A stretch of 9,038 nt of DNA from an uncultured Oscillospiraceae bacterium (GCA_944385455.1 CALWXI010000088.1:1-9038); one strand, 5' to 3'. Shown: positions 1 through 6,692, counted from the first letter of the stretch. The notes: generated by a model from the letters alone, not told the origin. Translations and numbers: made by a program.

Positions 1-786
1 GGCCAGGACCGCGCCGGGAATGACGGTGATCCACCAGGCGCTGTTGATGAAGCTCTTGCCGCCGTTGATGATGGCGCCCCACTCCGGCGTGGTGGGCTCC
101 ACGCCGATGCCCAGATAGCTCAGGGAGGCGGCGGTGCCCATGCACATGACGATGTCGGAGGCGGCGTAGACGATGGCGGAGCTGATGACATTGGGCAGGA
201 TGTGGCGCAGCATGATCCGCAGGTCCGAATAGCCCATGGTCCGGGCGGACTGGACGTACTCGGACTGTTTGGCCACCAGCACCTCACTGCGGATCAGCCG
301 GGTGTACTCCTTCCATCCCACGATCCACATGGCGATGAGCAGGTTCCGGGTGCCCGGCCCCAGAATGGCCACGATGGCGATGACCATGATCAAAAACGGG
401 AAGGCCATGAACACGTCCAGCACCCGCATGATGGCGGCGTCCACCTTGCCGCCGTAGTAGCCGGCGATGAGTCCCAGCAGGGATCCGAACACGAAGGGCA
501 CCGCCACGCAGCCCAACCCGATGAGCAGGTCGATGCGGGTGCCGTACACCACACGGGAAAAGAGGTCCCGGCCGTAATTGTCGGTGCCGAACCAGTGCTG
601 GGCGGAAGGGCCCAGCAGCATGGCGGACTGATCGTAGGCATAGGGGTCCACGGAGGTGAGCAGCTGGGGGAAGACGGCCACGAACACCGCCACCGCCACG
701 ATCACCAGGCCCATCACCAGAGAGGGGCTGCGCTGCCACAGGCTCAGGCGGCGGACGCCGCCCCGGGCGGTCACTTTCACTTTCAT
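1..786 (-). CDS. DppC/OppC-like ABC transporter permease (3' end cut by window edge)
   Basis: Inner-membrane permease of a peptide/nickel-type ABC importer; it would pair with the DppB-like subunit encoded just upstream to form the translocation channel. The 262 visible codons are open to the window edge, so the C-terminus is missing; family members are usually near 280-300 residues. Seen in the sequence: a hydrophobic helix at about residues 22-40, the family signature HWFGTDNYGRDLFSRVVYG at about 64-82, further hydrophobic helices, and the cytoplasmic EAA loop at about 176-200 (EYVQSARTMG, ending HILPN) that docks on the ATPase. The start at 786 has a purine-rich GGGGGAAGGGAT before it, and the gene begins 12 nt after the stop of the upstream permease, so the two are co-transcribed. 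The substrate cannot be told from the permease. Confidence 0.93.
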   Translation of the reverse strand, partial: MKVKVTARGGVRRLSLWQRSPSLVMGLVIVAVAVFVAVFPQLLTSVDPYAYDQSAMLLGPSAQHWFGTDNYGRDLFSRVVYGTRIDLLIGLGCVAVPFVFGSLLGLIAGYYGGKVDAAIMRVLDVFMAFPFLIMVIAIVAILGPGTRNLLIAMWIVGWKEYTRLIRSEVLVAKQSEYVQSARTMGYSDLRIMLRHILPNVISSAIVYAASDIVMCMGTAASLSYLGIGVEPTTPEWGAIINGGKSFINSAWWITVIPGAVLA

Positions 787-798
787 ATCCCTTCCCCC

Positions 799-1740
799 TT
801 ACTTCAGCGTGATCCGGGGATCCAGCACAGAGTACAGGATATCCGTCAGCAGATTGATGGCCAGTACCACCAGGATGAACGCCAGCACGGCGCCCTGCAC
901 CACGGCATAGTCCCGGCTGCTCACAGCGCCCACCAGCAGCGCCCCCATGCCCTGGAGAGAGTAGATGTTCTCCACGATCACCGTGCCGCCCAGCATGGAG
1001 ATGATCCGGATGGACAGCAGCGTGGCGGTGGGGATCATGGCGTTGCGAAGCACATGCATGCAGCCCACCCGAAAGCCGCCCAGGCCCTTGCACCGGGCGA
1101 AATCCACATAGTCCTGGCCCCGGACGTCCACCACGTTGTTGCGGACGTTGCGGATGATGACGGAAGCGGCGAAGATGGCCTCCGTCAGGGCCGGAAGGAA
1201 CAATCCCTTGACATGGTCGATCCATGTCTCGCCCCAGCCGGAAATGGAGAACCAGCGCAGCTGCACGCCGAAAATCAGCATCAGCATCAGTCCCACCCAG
1301 AAGGTAGGCAGGGACAGTCCCAGCAGGGCGAAGGAGCGGATGCCCTGGTCCGTGAGACGGTCCTTGCGGATGCCGGAGAGGTAGCCCAGGGGCAGCCCGA
1401 TGATGACCGTCATGGCCGTTGCCATCAGGGTCAGCAGCACCGTGACCTTCATCCGGCTGGCCAGCAGCGCGGCCACCGGCATGTTGTACTGGGTGGAATC
1501 TCCCAGATCCAGCCGCAGCAGGCTCTGGCAATAGACCAGGAACTGCTTGAAAATGGAGTCATTGAGGCCCATCTTTTCCCGATAGGCCGCCAGCACCTCC
1601 GGCCGGGCCTTATCGCCCAGGATGGCGGTGGCGGTGTCGCCGGGCAGGAAGCGGACCAGAGCGAACACCAGCACGATCCCGATGATCAGCACGGGGATCA
1701 TCTGCAGGATGCGCTTGAGAATGTAATTGAGCTTTTCCAT
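799..1740 (-). CDS. DppB/OppB-like ABC transporter permease
   Basis: First permease of the peptide-type ABC importer, 313 residues, a normal length for the family. Visible family marks are an N-terminal helix (about residues 10-32) followed by RFLPGDTA, the GLNDSIFKQFLVY segment near 58-70, LGLSLPTFWVGLM, the EAA loop with GQDYVDFARCKGLG followed by HVLRNAMIP near the middle-to-end, VENIYSLQGMG, and the usual C-terminal DPRI. The start MEKLNYILKR at 1740 is chosen because AAAGGAGAGG lies at the right distance before it; a longer frame reaching 1809 would start inside the upstream hairpin and lacks a binding site. It lies second in the operon, between the binding-protein gene and the DppC-like gene. 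Substrate is unknown; short peptides or other amide-bonded compounds are the family default. Confidence 0.95.
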   Translation of the reverse strand: MEKLNYILKRILQMIPVLIIGIVLVFALVRFLPGDTATAILGDKARPEVLAAYREKMGLNDSIFKQFLVYCQSLLRLDLGDSTQYNMPVAALLASRMKVTVLLTLMATAMTVIIGLPLGYLSGIRKDRLTDQGIRSFALLGLSLPTFWVGLMLMLIFGVQLRWFSISGWGETWIDHVKGLFLPALTEAIFAASVIIRNVRNNVVDVRGQDYVDFARCKGLGGFRVGCMHVLRNAMIPTATLLSIRIISMLGGTVIVENIYSLQGMGALLVGAVSSRDYAVVQGAVLAFILVVLAINLLTDILYSVLDPRITLK

Positions 1741-1796
1741 AAGCCTCTCCTTTGGCGGAAATGGGCGGCAGCACCGGCGCATCAATGATATGCAAA

Positions 1797-1821
1797 GCCA
1801 CGGGGGCATTCACCCCGTGGC
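1797..1821 (-). terminator. Intercistronic hairpin between binding-protein and permease genes
   Basis: A perfect 9-bp inverted repeat (GCCACGGGG / CCCCGTGGC) with a 7-nt loop lies between the binding-protein stop (1849) and the permease start (1740). On the minus strand the stem is followed only by TTTG, a weak U-run, so full termination is unlikely. In binding-protein operons such hairpins are known to cause partial termination or protect the 3' end of the upstream message, giving more binding protein than permease. That role here is inference. Confidence 0.6.
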
Positions 1822-1848
1822 CTTGCGGACGGCATGCGCTTCCCGGAA

Positions 1849-3423
1849 TCAGCCGGCGGTCTTGGTCATGGTGGCCAGGCGCAGGTTGCCCAGCGGAGTC
1901 TGAACGAAGTTGGAGATGTTCACAGACTCAGCGTTGGCATAGGGAATCGTGCAGATGGGAATGTAAATGTAGGCGTCGGCAATGCGCTGCTGGATCTCGT
2001 AGTAAAGCTCCTTGCGGACGGTCTCGTCCAGCTCACGGTTGGCCTGGTCGTTGAGCTCCTCGATGCCCTCCACCTTGTAGTTGGTGTCGAAGCCGCTGCA
2101 AAGATCAAAGTCGCACAGGTACTCCATGAACTCGGAGGGATCGCAGATGTCGTCGGTCCAGTAGTCCACCACCACGTCGAAGTTCAGACCGTAGAGGTTG
2201 TCGGTGTACGTGACCTTCTCATAGGAGCAGATCCGCACATCCACGCCGATCTGGGCCCACTGCTCCTTGACCAGGGTGGCGATGGACTCCTCCACGGTCT
2301 TGCCGGAGCAGATCATGAGGTCCAGAGAGAAGCCGTCGGGATAGCCGGCCTCGGCCAGCAGCTCCTTGGCCCCCTCCAGGTCCTGCTGGTTGACGGGGAT
2401 GGAAGGGTCGATGTAGGCGCTGACGGTGGGCAGCACCGTGGAAGCCACCTCACCGTAACCGTAAGTGGCCACGCTGGTGATGGTGGTAGGATCGGTGGCC
2501 ATGGACAGGGCCTGGCGCACCTTGGGGTTGCTGAGATACTCGTTGGAGGTGTTCAGGGCCAGGAAACGGGTCTCACAGCTGGTGGACGGATCCACCACCA
2601 CGCGGTCGTCGCTTTCCAGCTGATAGAGGCTGTCCATGGACAGGTTGATGGCCACGTCGATGTCGCCGGACTGCAGCTGCATCACCCGGGAGTTGTCGTC
2701 GGCGATGACCCGCATGAGAATGTTCTCGGTAACGGGCTGGCCCTCGATGTGATAGTAGGGGTTGGCCTCGAAGGTCATGGACTCGCCCTTGCTCCAGTCA
2801 GTGAGCATATAGGGGCCGGTGCCGATGAAGCCGTTGACGTAACCCTCGTCGCCCACCTGCTCGTAGTAGGCCTTGGACTGGACACCGCAGGTCCACATGC
2901 TCAGGTTGGGCAGCGTGGCGGCAGAGACCTCCTTGAGGTGGACGATGAAGGTTGTATCGTCCGGCGCTTCCACGGAGGCAATGTTCTCCACGGTGAAGTA
3001 CCAGCTCTCGTCAGGCATGCTCATGGCCCGCTCAAAGGAGAACACCCAGTCCTCGCCGGTAACGGGAGTGCCGTCGGAGAAGCGCAGGCCCTCCTTGAGG
3101 TTGAAGGTGTAGGTCAGGCCGTCGTCGCTGATGGTCCAGTCGGTGGCCAGGCAGGGCTCCACCGCGGAGCCGTCGTCGGTGCACTGCACCAGGCCCTCCA
3201 GCATCAGATCCAGGATCCAGATATTGTAGTTGCCCACCTGCACCACAGGATCCAGATTGTCGGAGTCATAGGCCCGGCCGATGACAATGGTATCCGCCGG
3301 GGCGGCGTCGCCCCCGCCGTCTGCGGGCTGCTGGGCCTCCTGGGTTTCGGAGCCGCCGCAGGCGGTCAGACTCAGCGCCGTCACCAGTGCCAAAGCCAGA
3401 CAGACAAGCTTTTTAAAATTCAT
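1849..3423 (-). CDS. Lipoprotein substrate-binding protein, family 5 (SBP_bac_5; DppA/OppA-like)
   Basis: Extracytoplasmic solute receptor that delivers ligand to the permeases encoded downstream; 524 residues, typical for the family. The N-terminus MNFKKLVCLALALVTALSLTAC is a lipoprotein signal with lipobox LTAC (lipidated Cys22), followed by a flexible G/Q/A/D-rich linker to about residue 44. The mature part starts VIGRAYDSDNLDP and carries the family signature at about residues 89-118 (EPCLATDW, then DDGLTYTFNLKEGLRFSDG) followed by TPVTGEDWVFSFERAM. Later family marks are TGPYMLTDW, a KVRQALSMATD block and FDVVVDYWTDD followed by DPSEF. The start at 3423 is fixed by GAGGGAGAG upstream and by the signal peptide; a longer reading to 3489 would put 22 non-signal residues in front. 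About ten cysteines remain in the mature chain, many for an exported protein and more in keeping with an anaerobe. First gene of the transporter operon; ligand unknown. Confidence 0.96.
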   Translation of the reverse strand: MNFKKLVCLALALVTALSLTACGGSETQEAQQPADGGGDAAPADTIVIGRAYDSDNLDPVVQVGNYNIWILDLMLEGLVQCTDDGSAVEPCLATDWTISDDGLTYTFNLKEGLRFSDGTPVTGEDWVFSFERAMSMPDESWYFTVENIASVEAPDDTTFIVHLKEVSAATLPNLSMWTCGVQSKAYYEQVGDEGYVNGFIGTGPYMLTDWSKGESMTFEANPYYHIEGQPVTENILMRVIADDNSRVMQLQSGDIDVAINLSMDSLYQLESDDRVVVDPSTSCETRFLALNTSNEYLSNPKVRQALSMATDPTTITSVATYGYGEVASTVLPTVSAYIDPSIPVNQQDLEGAKELLAEAGYPDGFSLDLMICSGKTVEESIATLVKEQWAQIGVDVRICSYEKVTYTDNLYGLNFDVVVDYWTDDICDPSEFMEYLCDFDLCSGFDTNYKVEGIEELNDQANRELDETVRKELYYEIQQRIADAYIYIPICTIPYANAESVNISNFVQTPLGNLRLATMTKTAG

Positions 3424-3452
3424 CTCAGCACTCTCCCTCTTTGCAAAATATG

Positions 3453-3470
3453 GTTCCTTTTGCAAGGAAC
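3453..3470 (-). promoter_or_regulatory. 5'-leader hairpin with GCAA tetraloop before the binding-protein gene
   Basis: A perfect 7-bp stem (GTTCCTT / AAGGAAC) sits in the short untranslated leader between the predicted start of transcription (about 3481) and the binding-protein start codon (3423). Read as minus-strand RNA the loop is GCAA, a GNRA tetraloop, which is an unusually stable cap. It lies upstream of the ribosome binding site and does not cover it, so 5' message stabilisation is more likely than translational blocking. The function is inference. Confidence 0.45.
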
Positions 3471-3473
3471 ACC

Positions 3474-3496
3474 AAGTAACTTTTACCATATTACTT
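3474..3496. promoter_or_regulatory. Possible operator dyad over the -10 and start site
   Basis: AAGTAA (3474-3479) and TTACTT (3491-3496) form a perfect 6-bp inverted repeat with an 11-nt spacer. The dyad covers the -10 hexamer and predicted transcription start of the transporter operon, the place expected for a repressor site. No regulator gene is adjacent, so the binding factor is unknown and the call is tentative. Confidence 0.3.
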
Positions 3497-3517
3497 GATT
3501 CCGTTGGAAAAAGTCAA
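3488..3517 (-). promoter_or_regulatory. SigA-like promoter of the ABC transporter operon
   Basis: On the minus strand TTGACT (3517-3512) and TAATAT (3493-3488) are separated by 18 nt, in an AT-rich gap just upstream of the binding-protein gene. The -35 matches consensus at 5 of 6 bases and the -10 at 4 of 6. Predicted transcription start is about 3481, giving a leader of roughly 58 nt. Confidence 0.6.
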
Positions 3518-3592
3518 TATGAAATACAGGGAAACCAGGATATTTTTACAGTCTTTTTTGATAAAAACCACGAAAGAGCCGTCATTTTGGAA

Positions 3593-3621
3593 TTGCGCTT
3601 TTCCGCATGGCGGCGTATAAT
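3593..3621 (+). promoter_or_regulatory. SigA-like promoter of the creatininase-family gene
   Basis: TTGCGC (3593-3598) and a perfect TATAAT (3616-3621) are spaced by 17 nt and face the plus-strand gene at 3717. The -35 is weak (TTG only), the -10 is consensus. Predicted start of transcription is about 3628, giving a leader near 90 nt that holds a GCCCC/GGGGC hairpin at 3644-3657. Confidence 0.65.
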
Positions 3622-3663
3622 TTGAAAGCAATCGGGATTTTTTGCCCCTTGGGGGGCGGAACC

Positions 3664-3698
3664 TGCATAAAAGCAAAAACATGCATCAAAATATGCAT
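3664..3698 (+). repeat. Three TGCAT motifs in the leader of the creatininase-family gene
   Basis: TGCAT occurs at 3664-3668 and within two ATGCAT palindromes at 3681-3686 and 3693-3698. The two palindromes can pair with each other as a 6-bp stem with a CAAAAT loop directly before the AGGAGG ribosome binding site (3704-3709), and the first copy could compete for the middle one. This may be a regulatory leader or a binding site; it may also be chance in AT-rich DNA. Confidence 0.3.
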
Positions 3699-3716
3699 CT
3701 TACAGGAGGCGCATCC

Positions 3717-4499
3717 ATGAGACTGCAGCACATGACCTGGCCACAGGCCCAGGACTATTTCACCCGGAAGGATCTGGTGTTGCTGGGCGTGGGCAGCAAC
3801 GAATGCCATGGCCGGCACATCGCCCTGGGCACCGATACCCTGGTACCGGAAAAGCTTTTGGAGCTGATCGAGGCCCGGGCGCCGGAATACCTCATCGCCC
3901 CGGTGGTGCCCTACGGAAACTGCGATGACCTGATGGGCTTTCCCGGCAGCATCTCTCTGGGCCCGGATGTGCTGCGGGCGGTGATGACCCGCATCACCGA
4001 CGCGCTGTACGATTGCGGCGTGCGGCGCTTTGCCATCGTCAACGGCCACGGCGGCAACATCCGCACCCTGGAGGAGGTGGGCTGCGCGCTTCACCGCCGG
4101 GGCGCCTGGTGCGCCCTTTTGAACTGGTGGAAGATGGCCGGAGAGCTGAACCCCGCCTGGGCCGGCGGTCACGGCGGCGGCCAGGAGACAGCGGCGGTGA
4201 TGGCGGTGGATCCCGCCCTTGTGGACCGTTCCGCCATCGACGGGCAGATGCTCTGCAACGACGCCGGCGACACTCTGCCCACCAACGGCTTCGACTTCGT
4301 GCGCTACAAGGGTGTGAACGTGGAGCTGCCCCGGGACGTGCACCAGTACGCCCACAACGGCTGGATCGGCCCGGATCATCCGAAGGACGCCACGGAGGAG
4401 TGGGGCCGGGAGATGCTCAACGCCACGGCGGATTACATCGTGGATTTCCTGGCCGAATTCTCCCGCATCCCTCTGCCCGCGCCCACCCGTTTTCTCTGA
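3717..4499 (+). CDS. Creatininase-family metal-dependent amidohydrolase
   Basis: Cytoplasmic hydrolase of the creatininase superfamily, 260 residues, the usual size. Members open C-N bonds in cyclic or linear amides (creatinine, formamidopyrimidines, peptide-like precursors) using two divalent metals. Metal-site motifs are in the expected order: GSNECHGRHIALGTD at residues 26-40 (E29, H31, D40), NGHGGN at 109-114 (H111), and HGGGQETA at 152-159 (E157), which replaces the more usual HAGE-x-ET form. There is no signal peptide. Start ATG 3717 is set by AGGAGG 7 nt upstream; an upstream in-frame ATG at 3642 lacks such a site. It is transcribed divergently from the peptide-type transporter, which suggests, but does not prove, that it acts on an imported compound. 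True creatininase activity cannot be claimed from sequence alone. Confidence 0.9.
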   Translation: MRLQHMTWPQAQDYFTRKDLVLLGVGSNECHGRHIALGTDTLVPEKLLELIEARAPEYLIAPVVPYGNCDDLMGFPGSISLGPDVLRAVMTRITDALYDCGVRRFAIVNGHGGNIRTLEEVGCALHRRGAWCALLNWWKMAGELNPAWAGGHGGGQETAAVMAVDPALVDRSAIDGQMLCNDAGDTLPTNGFDFVRYKGVNVELPRDVHQYAHNGWIGPDHPKDATEEWGREMLNATADYIVDFLAEFSRIPLPAPTRFL

Positions 4500-4517
4500 A
4501 ATATCCGAACATACAAG

Positions 4518-4551
4518 ACACCGCGCTCCCGCTTCTGCGGGAGCGCGGTGT
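4518..4551. terminator. Bidirectional terminator between converging genes
   Basis: A perfect 15-bp stem (ACACCGCGCTCCCGC and its complement) with a TTCT loop lies 18 bp after the creatininase-family stop and 17 bp from the stop of the converging PLP-enzyme gene at 4569. The U-runs on both sides are poor (GTGTTCGTCC on plus, CTTGTATG on minus), but the stem strength and position between two convergent stops make a shared terminator the simplest reading. Confidence 0.8.
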
Positions 4552-4568
4552 TCGTCCTCTCAGAGCGC

Positions 4569-5741
4569 TCAGTCGTCAAAGACCTTCAGAGCATTGGTGA
4601 AATCCGCGATGAGGTCCTCGGGGTCCTCCAGACCCACGGAAACCCGGATCAGGCCGAAGGTGATGCCCATCTTCCGCCGCTCCTCCTCGGGCACATCATA
4701 GTGGGAGGAGGTGACGGGGTGGGCGATGGTGGTGCGGGGCCCGCCCAGGGTCATGGCGTAGCGCACATAGCGCAGCGCATGCATGAAGGCGTTGATCTTC
4801 TCCCGGTCCTCGGGAACAAAGAAGCTGAGCATGCCGCCGTAGCCGTGCTCAAAGACGCGGCTGGCCAGTTCGTGCTGGGGATGGCTGGCAAGGCCGGGAT
4901 AAAGCACCCGGGTCACATGGGGGTCCTTCTCCAGGGCCGCCGCCAGCCTGGCGGCGTTGTCCATGTGGCGGGGCATCCGCAGATCCAGGGTCCGGATGGA
5001 GCGGGACACCGTCCAGCAGGAGAAGGGATCCGCCACGGAACCGGTAAACTGCTGGATCTCATAGGCCTCCTTGATGAACTCCCGGGAGCCGGTGATGGAG
5101 CCGCAGAGGGTGTCGCCGTGGCCGTTGACGAACTTGGTGAGGCTGCTGACCACCACGTCCGCCCCCTGCTCCAGGGGCCGGATCATATAGGAGGTGGTAA
5201 AGGTATTGTCCACCACCAGCCTGCAGCCGTGGGCGTGGGCGATCTCCGCCACGGCGGCGATGTCCACGATGCCCATCATGGGGTTGGACTCCGTCTCCGT
5301 GTAGAGCACCCGGGTGTTGGGCCGGATACCAGCGCGGACCTGATCCAGATCGGCAAAGTCAATGTAGGTGACCTCCACGCCGAACTTGCCCAGCACCCGG
5401 CTGATGACGTCGATGGTCTCTCCGTAGAGGGTCCGGTCGGAGAGGATGTGGTCCCCGGCCTTCACCAGGGTCTGCAGGGCCGTGGTGATGGCGGACATGC
5501 CGCAGTTGCAGATGAGAGTGTCCTCGCCGCCTTCCAGATAGGTCATGGACTCGGCCAGCAGCGTGCGGTTGGGATTGCAGGTGCGGTTGTAAGCGTAGCC
5601 GCCGCCGTCATAGACGAAATCCAGTTCGTCCAGGTCGGAGACGTTGAAGGCGTTGGTGAGGTAGATGGGCTCGCACTCCGGCGTGTCATGCTTGCCGGTG
5701 ATGCGGCTGCCCTTGTACAGAATCTCGGTTCCTCTGGACAT
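4569..5741 (-). CDS. PLP-dependent Cys/Met-metabolism enzyme (cystathionine/methionine gamma-lyase family)
   Basis: Fold-type I PLP enzyme, 390 residues, the normal length. Family members make or break C-S bonds: cystathionine gamma-lyase or synthase, methionine gamma-lyase, O-acetylhomoserine sulfhydrylase, cysteine S-conjugate beta-lyase. Visible active-site residues are Y51 and R53 (phosphate contact, in YAYNR), Y106 (ring stacking), D178 in VDNTF (pyridine nitrogen), K203 in SSLTKFVNGHGD (Schiff-base lysine), and R366 in LIRVSVGLED (substrate carboxylate). Two positions differ from the common pattern: the stretch after R53 reads TCNPN where NPT is usual, and ETESNP at 149-154 replaces ESP-x-NP. 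Start at 5741 follows AAGGAGG; the gene begins 12 nt after the stop of the deacylase gene, so the two form an operon. Exact reaction is undecided; the deacylase neighbour favours a degradative lyase over biosynthesis. Confidence 0.93.
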   Translation of the reverse strand: MSRGTEILYKGSRITGKHDTPECEPIYLTNAFNVSDLDELDFVYDGGGYAYNRTCNPNRTLLAESMTYLEGGEDTLICNCGMSAITTALQTLVKAGDHILSDRTLYGETIDVISRVLGKFGVEVTYIDFADLDQVRAGIRPNTRVLYTETESNPMMGIVDIAAVAEIAHAHGCRLVVDNTFTTSYMIRPLEQGADVVVSSLTKFVNGHGDTLCGSITGSREFIKEAYEIQQFTGSVADPFSCWTVSRSIRTLDLRMPRHMDNAARLAAALEKDPHVTRVLYPGLASHPQHELASRVFEHGYGGMLSFFVPEDREKINAFMHALRYVRYAMTLGGPRTTIAHPVTSSHYDVPEEERRKMGITFGLIRVSVGLEDPEDLIADFTNALKVFDD

Positions 5742-5753
5742 ATCGTTCCTCCT

Positions 5754-6692
5754 TTAATGCACCATATCCAGCAGGAAGCCGTCCTTTTCCACGGCGATGC
5801 TGGAGGTGAGATACAAAATGCGTCCGTCAGCGGGCACGTGGACCTGGGCCGCGGGATTGCCGAAGTAGTCCCAGATCTCGCCGATCTTCTGCCCGGCCTT
5901 GACATCGGTGCCGGCCTCCACGCAGCGCACAAAGATACCCTGAACGGGGGCGTACACCGTTTCATAGGTGGTGAACCAGGCGGGATCGGCGGTGGGCACC
6001 GCCTCGCCGGCCAGGTTGCCCATGCGGCGCAGCACGTTGCGGATGCAGAAGAGCTGTCCGTCCACATATTCCCGGTCGGTGCGGCCCATCTGACCGATCT
6101 CCACGATGGCGCCGGCAACGCCGTGCTGGACGGAGTTGAGATAGTTCAGGCCCTGGGGCAGATCGCCGGGGTCTGCGTTGAGGTTGGACTCCACCAGACT
6201 GGGCATGCCGCTGTAGAGGGCGATGTCCCGGCTCATGGCGTCCACCTTTTCGCTGTATCCGGTGCCGAACTCACAGAAGGGCGCCAGGGTCTCGGTCATG
6301 TCGCCGCAGTGGAGGTCGATGTGGTAATCCGCTCCGGCAATGATGTCGTGGAAGAGATGGTAGGTCAGCTGCTGGGTGTAGGTGCCGTTCAGGTCGCCGG
6401 GGAAGCAGCGGTTGGGGTTCTTCCCGTCCACCGGGCAGACAAAGGGTGTCCGGGTGCGGAAGGACTCCAGGGTGCTGATGGTCACCACGGTGACGGTGCC
6501 CCGGATGTCCTGGAGGTCACAGGTGCGGCAAAACTCCGCCGCCGCCAGAATGGGAGGATATTCGCAGCCGTGGATGCCGGCGGTGATGACGGCATGGGGG
6601 CCGGGGACGCCGCCCTCCAGGGTCACCACGGGGATTTGGATCTCCCGGCCTTCGCCGGTGGGATAGCAAAGCATTTTTTCTGTCTTTTTCAT
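5754..6692 (-). CDS. Succinylglutamate desuccinylase/aspartoacylase-family zinc deacylase (M14-like)
   Basis: Predicted cytoplasmic zinc amidohydrolase that removes an acyl group from the nitrogen of an amino acid; 312 residues. Zinc ligands expected for the AstE/AspA group are visible: H41 and E44 in GIHGCEYP, and H128 in HIDLHCGD. KNPNRCFPG at 91-99 matches the conserved substrate-binding block, and E198 in GAIVEIG fits the catalytic glutamate. The C-terminal part, about residues 245-305 (YAPVQGIFV ... GTDVKAGQKIGEI), resembles the beta-barrel, lipoyl-like tail common in this family. There is no signal peptide. Start at 6692 is supported by AAAGGAG upstream. First gene of a two-gene operon with the PLP lyase and led by its own strong promoter. 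Arginine-catabolism AstE is unlikely because no other ast gene is visible; relatives include aspartoacylase and the mercapturate deacetylase ACY3. Confidence 0.9.
   Translation of the reverse strand: MKKTEKMLCYPTGEGREIQIPVVTLEGGVPGPHAVITAGIHGCEYPPILAAAEFCRTCDLQDIRGTVTVVTISTLESFRTRTPFVCPVDGKNPNRCFPGDLNGTYTQQLTYHLFHDIIAGADYHIDLHCGDMTETLAPFCEFGTGYSEKVDAMSRDIALYSGMPSLVESNLNADPGDLPQGLNYLNSVQHGVAGAIVEIGQMGRTDREYVDGQLFCIRNVLRRMGNLAGEAVPTADPAWFTTYETVYAPVQGIFVRCVEAGTDVKAGQKIGEIWDYFGNPAAQVHVPADGRILYLTSSIAVEKDGFLLDMVH

Noticed and set aside
284..1531. Minus-strand open frame of 415 codons overlapping both permease genes in another frame
   Set aside because: Pro/Arg/Gly/His-rich out-of-frame reading of two well-supported permease genes, without a proper start site.
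202..1788. Long plus-strand open frame (528 codons) opposite the two permease genes
   Set aside because: The minus-strand permeases have clear motifs, starts and ribosome binding sites. The plus frame is rich in His, Gly, Gln and Asp with no domain or binding site, as expected for the shadow of GC-rich codons.
1834..3498. Long plus-strand open frame (554 codons) opposite the binding-protein gene
   Set aside because: It mirrors the binding-protein gene almost exactly, has Val/His/Gly-rich composition, and shows no recognisable motif; an artefact of third-position GC bias.
3582..4379. Minus-strand open frame opposite the creatininase-family gene
   Set aside because: Shadow of a gene with intact metal-binding motifs; no ribosome binding site or family resemblance.
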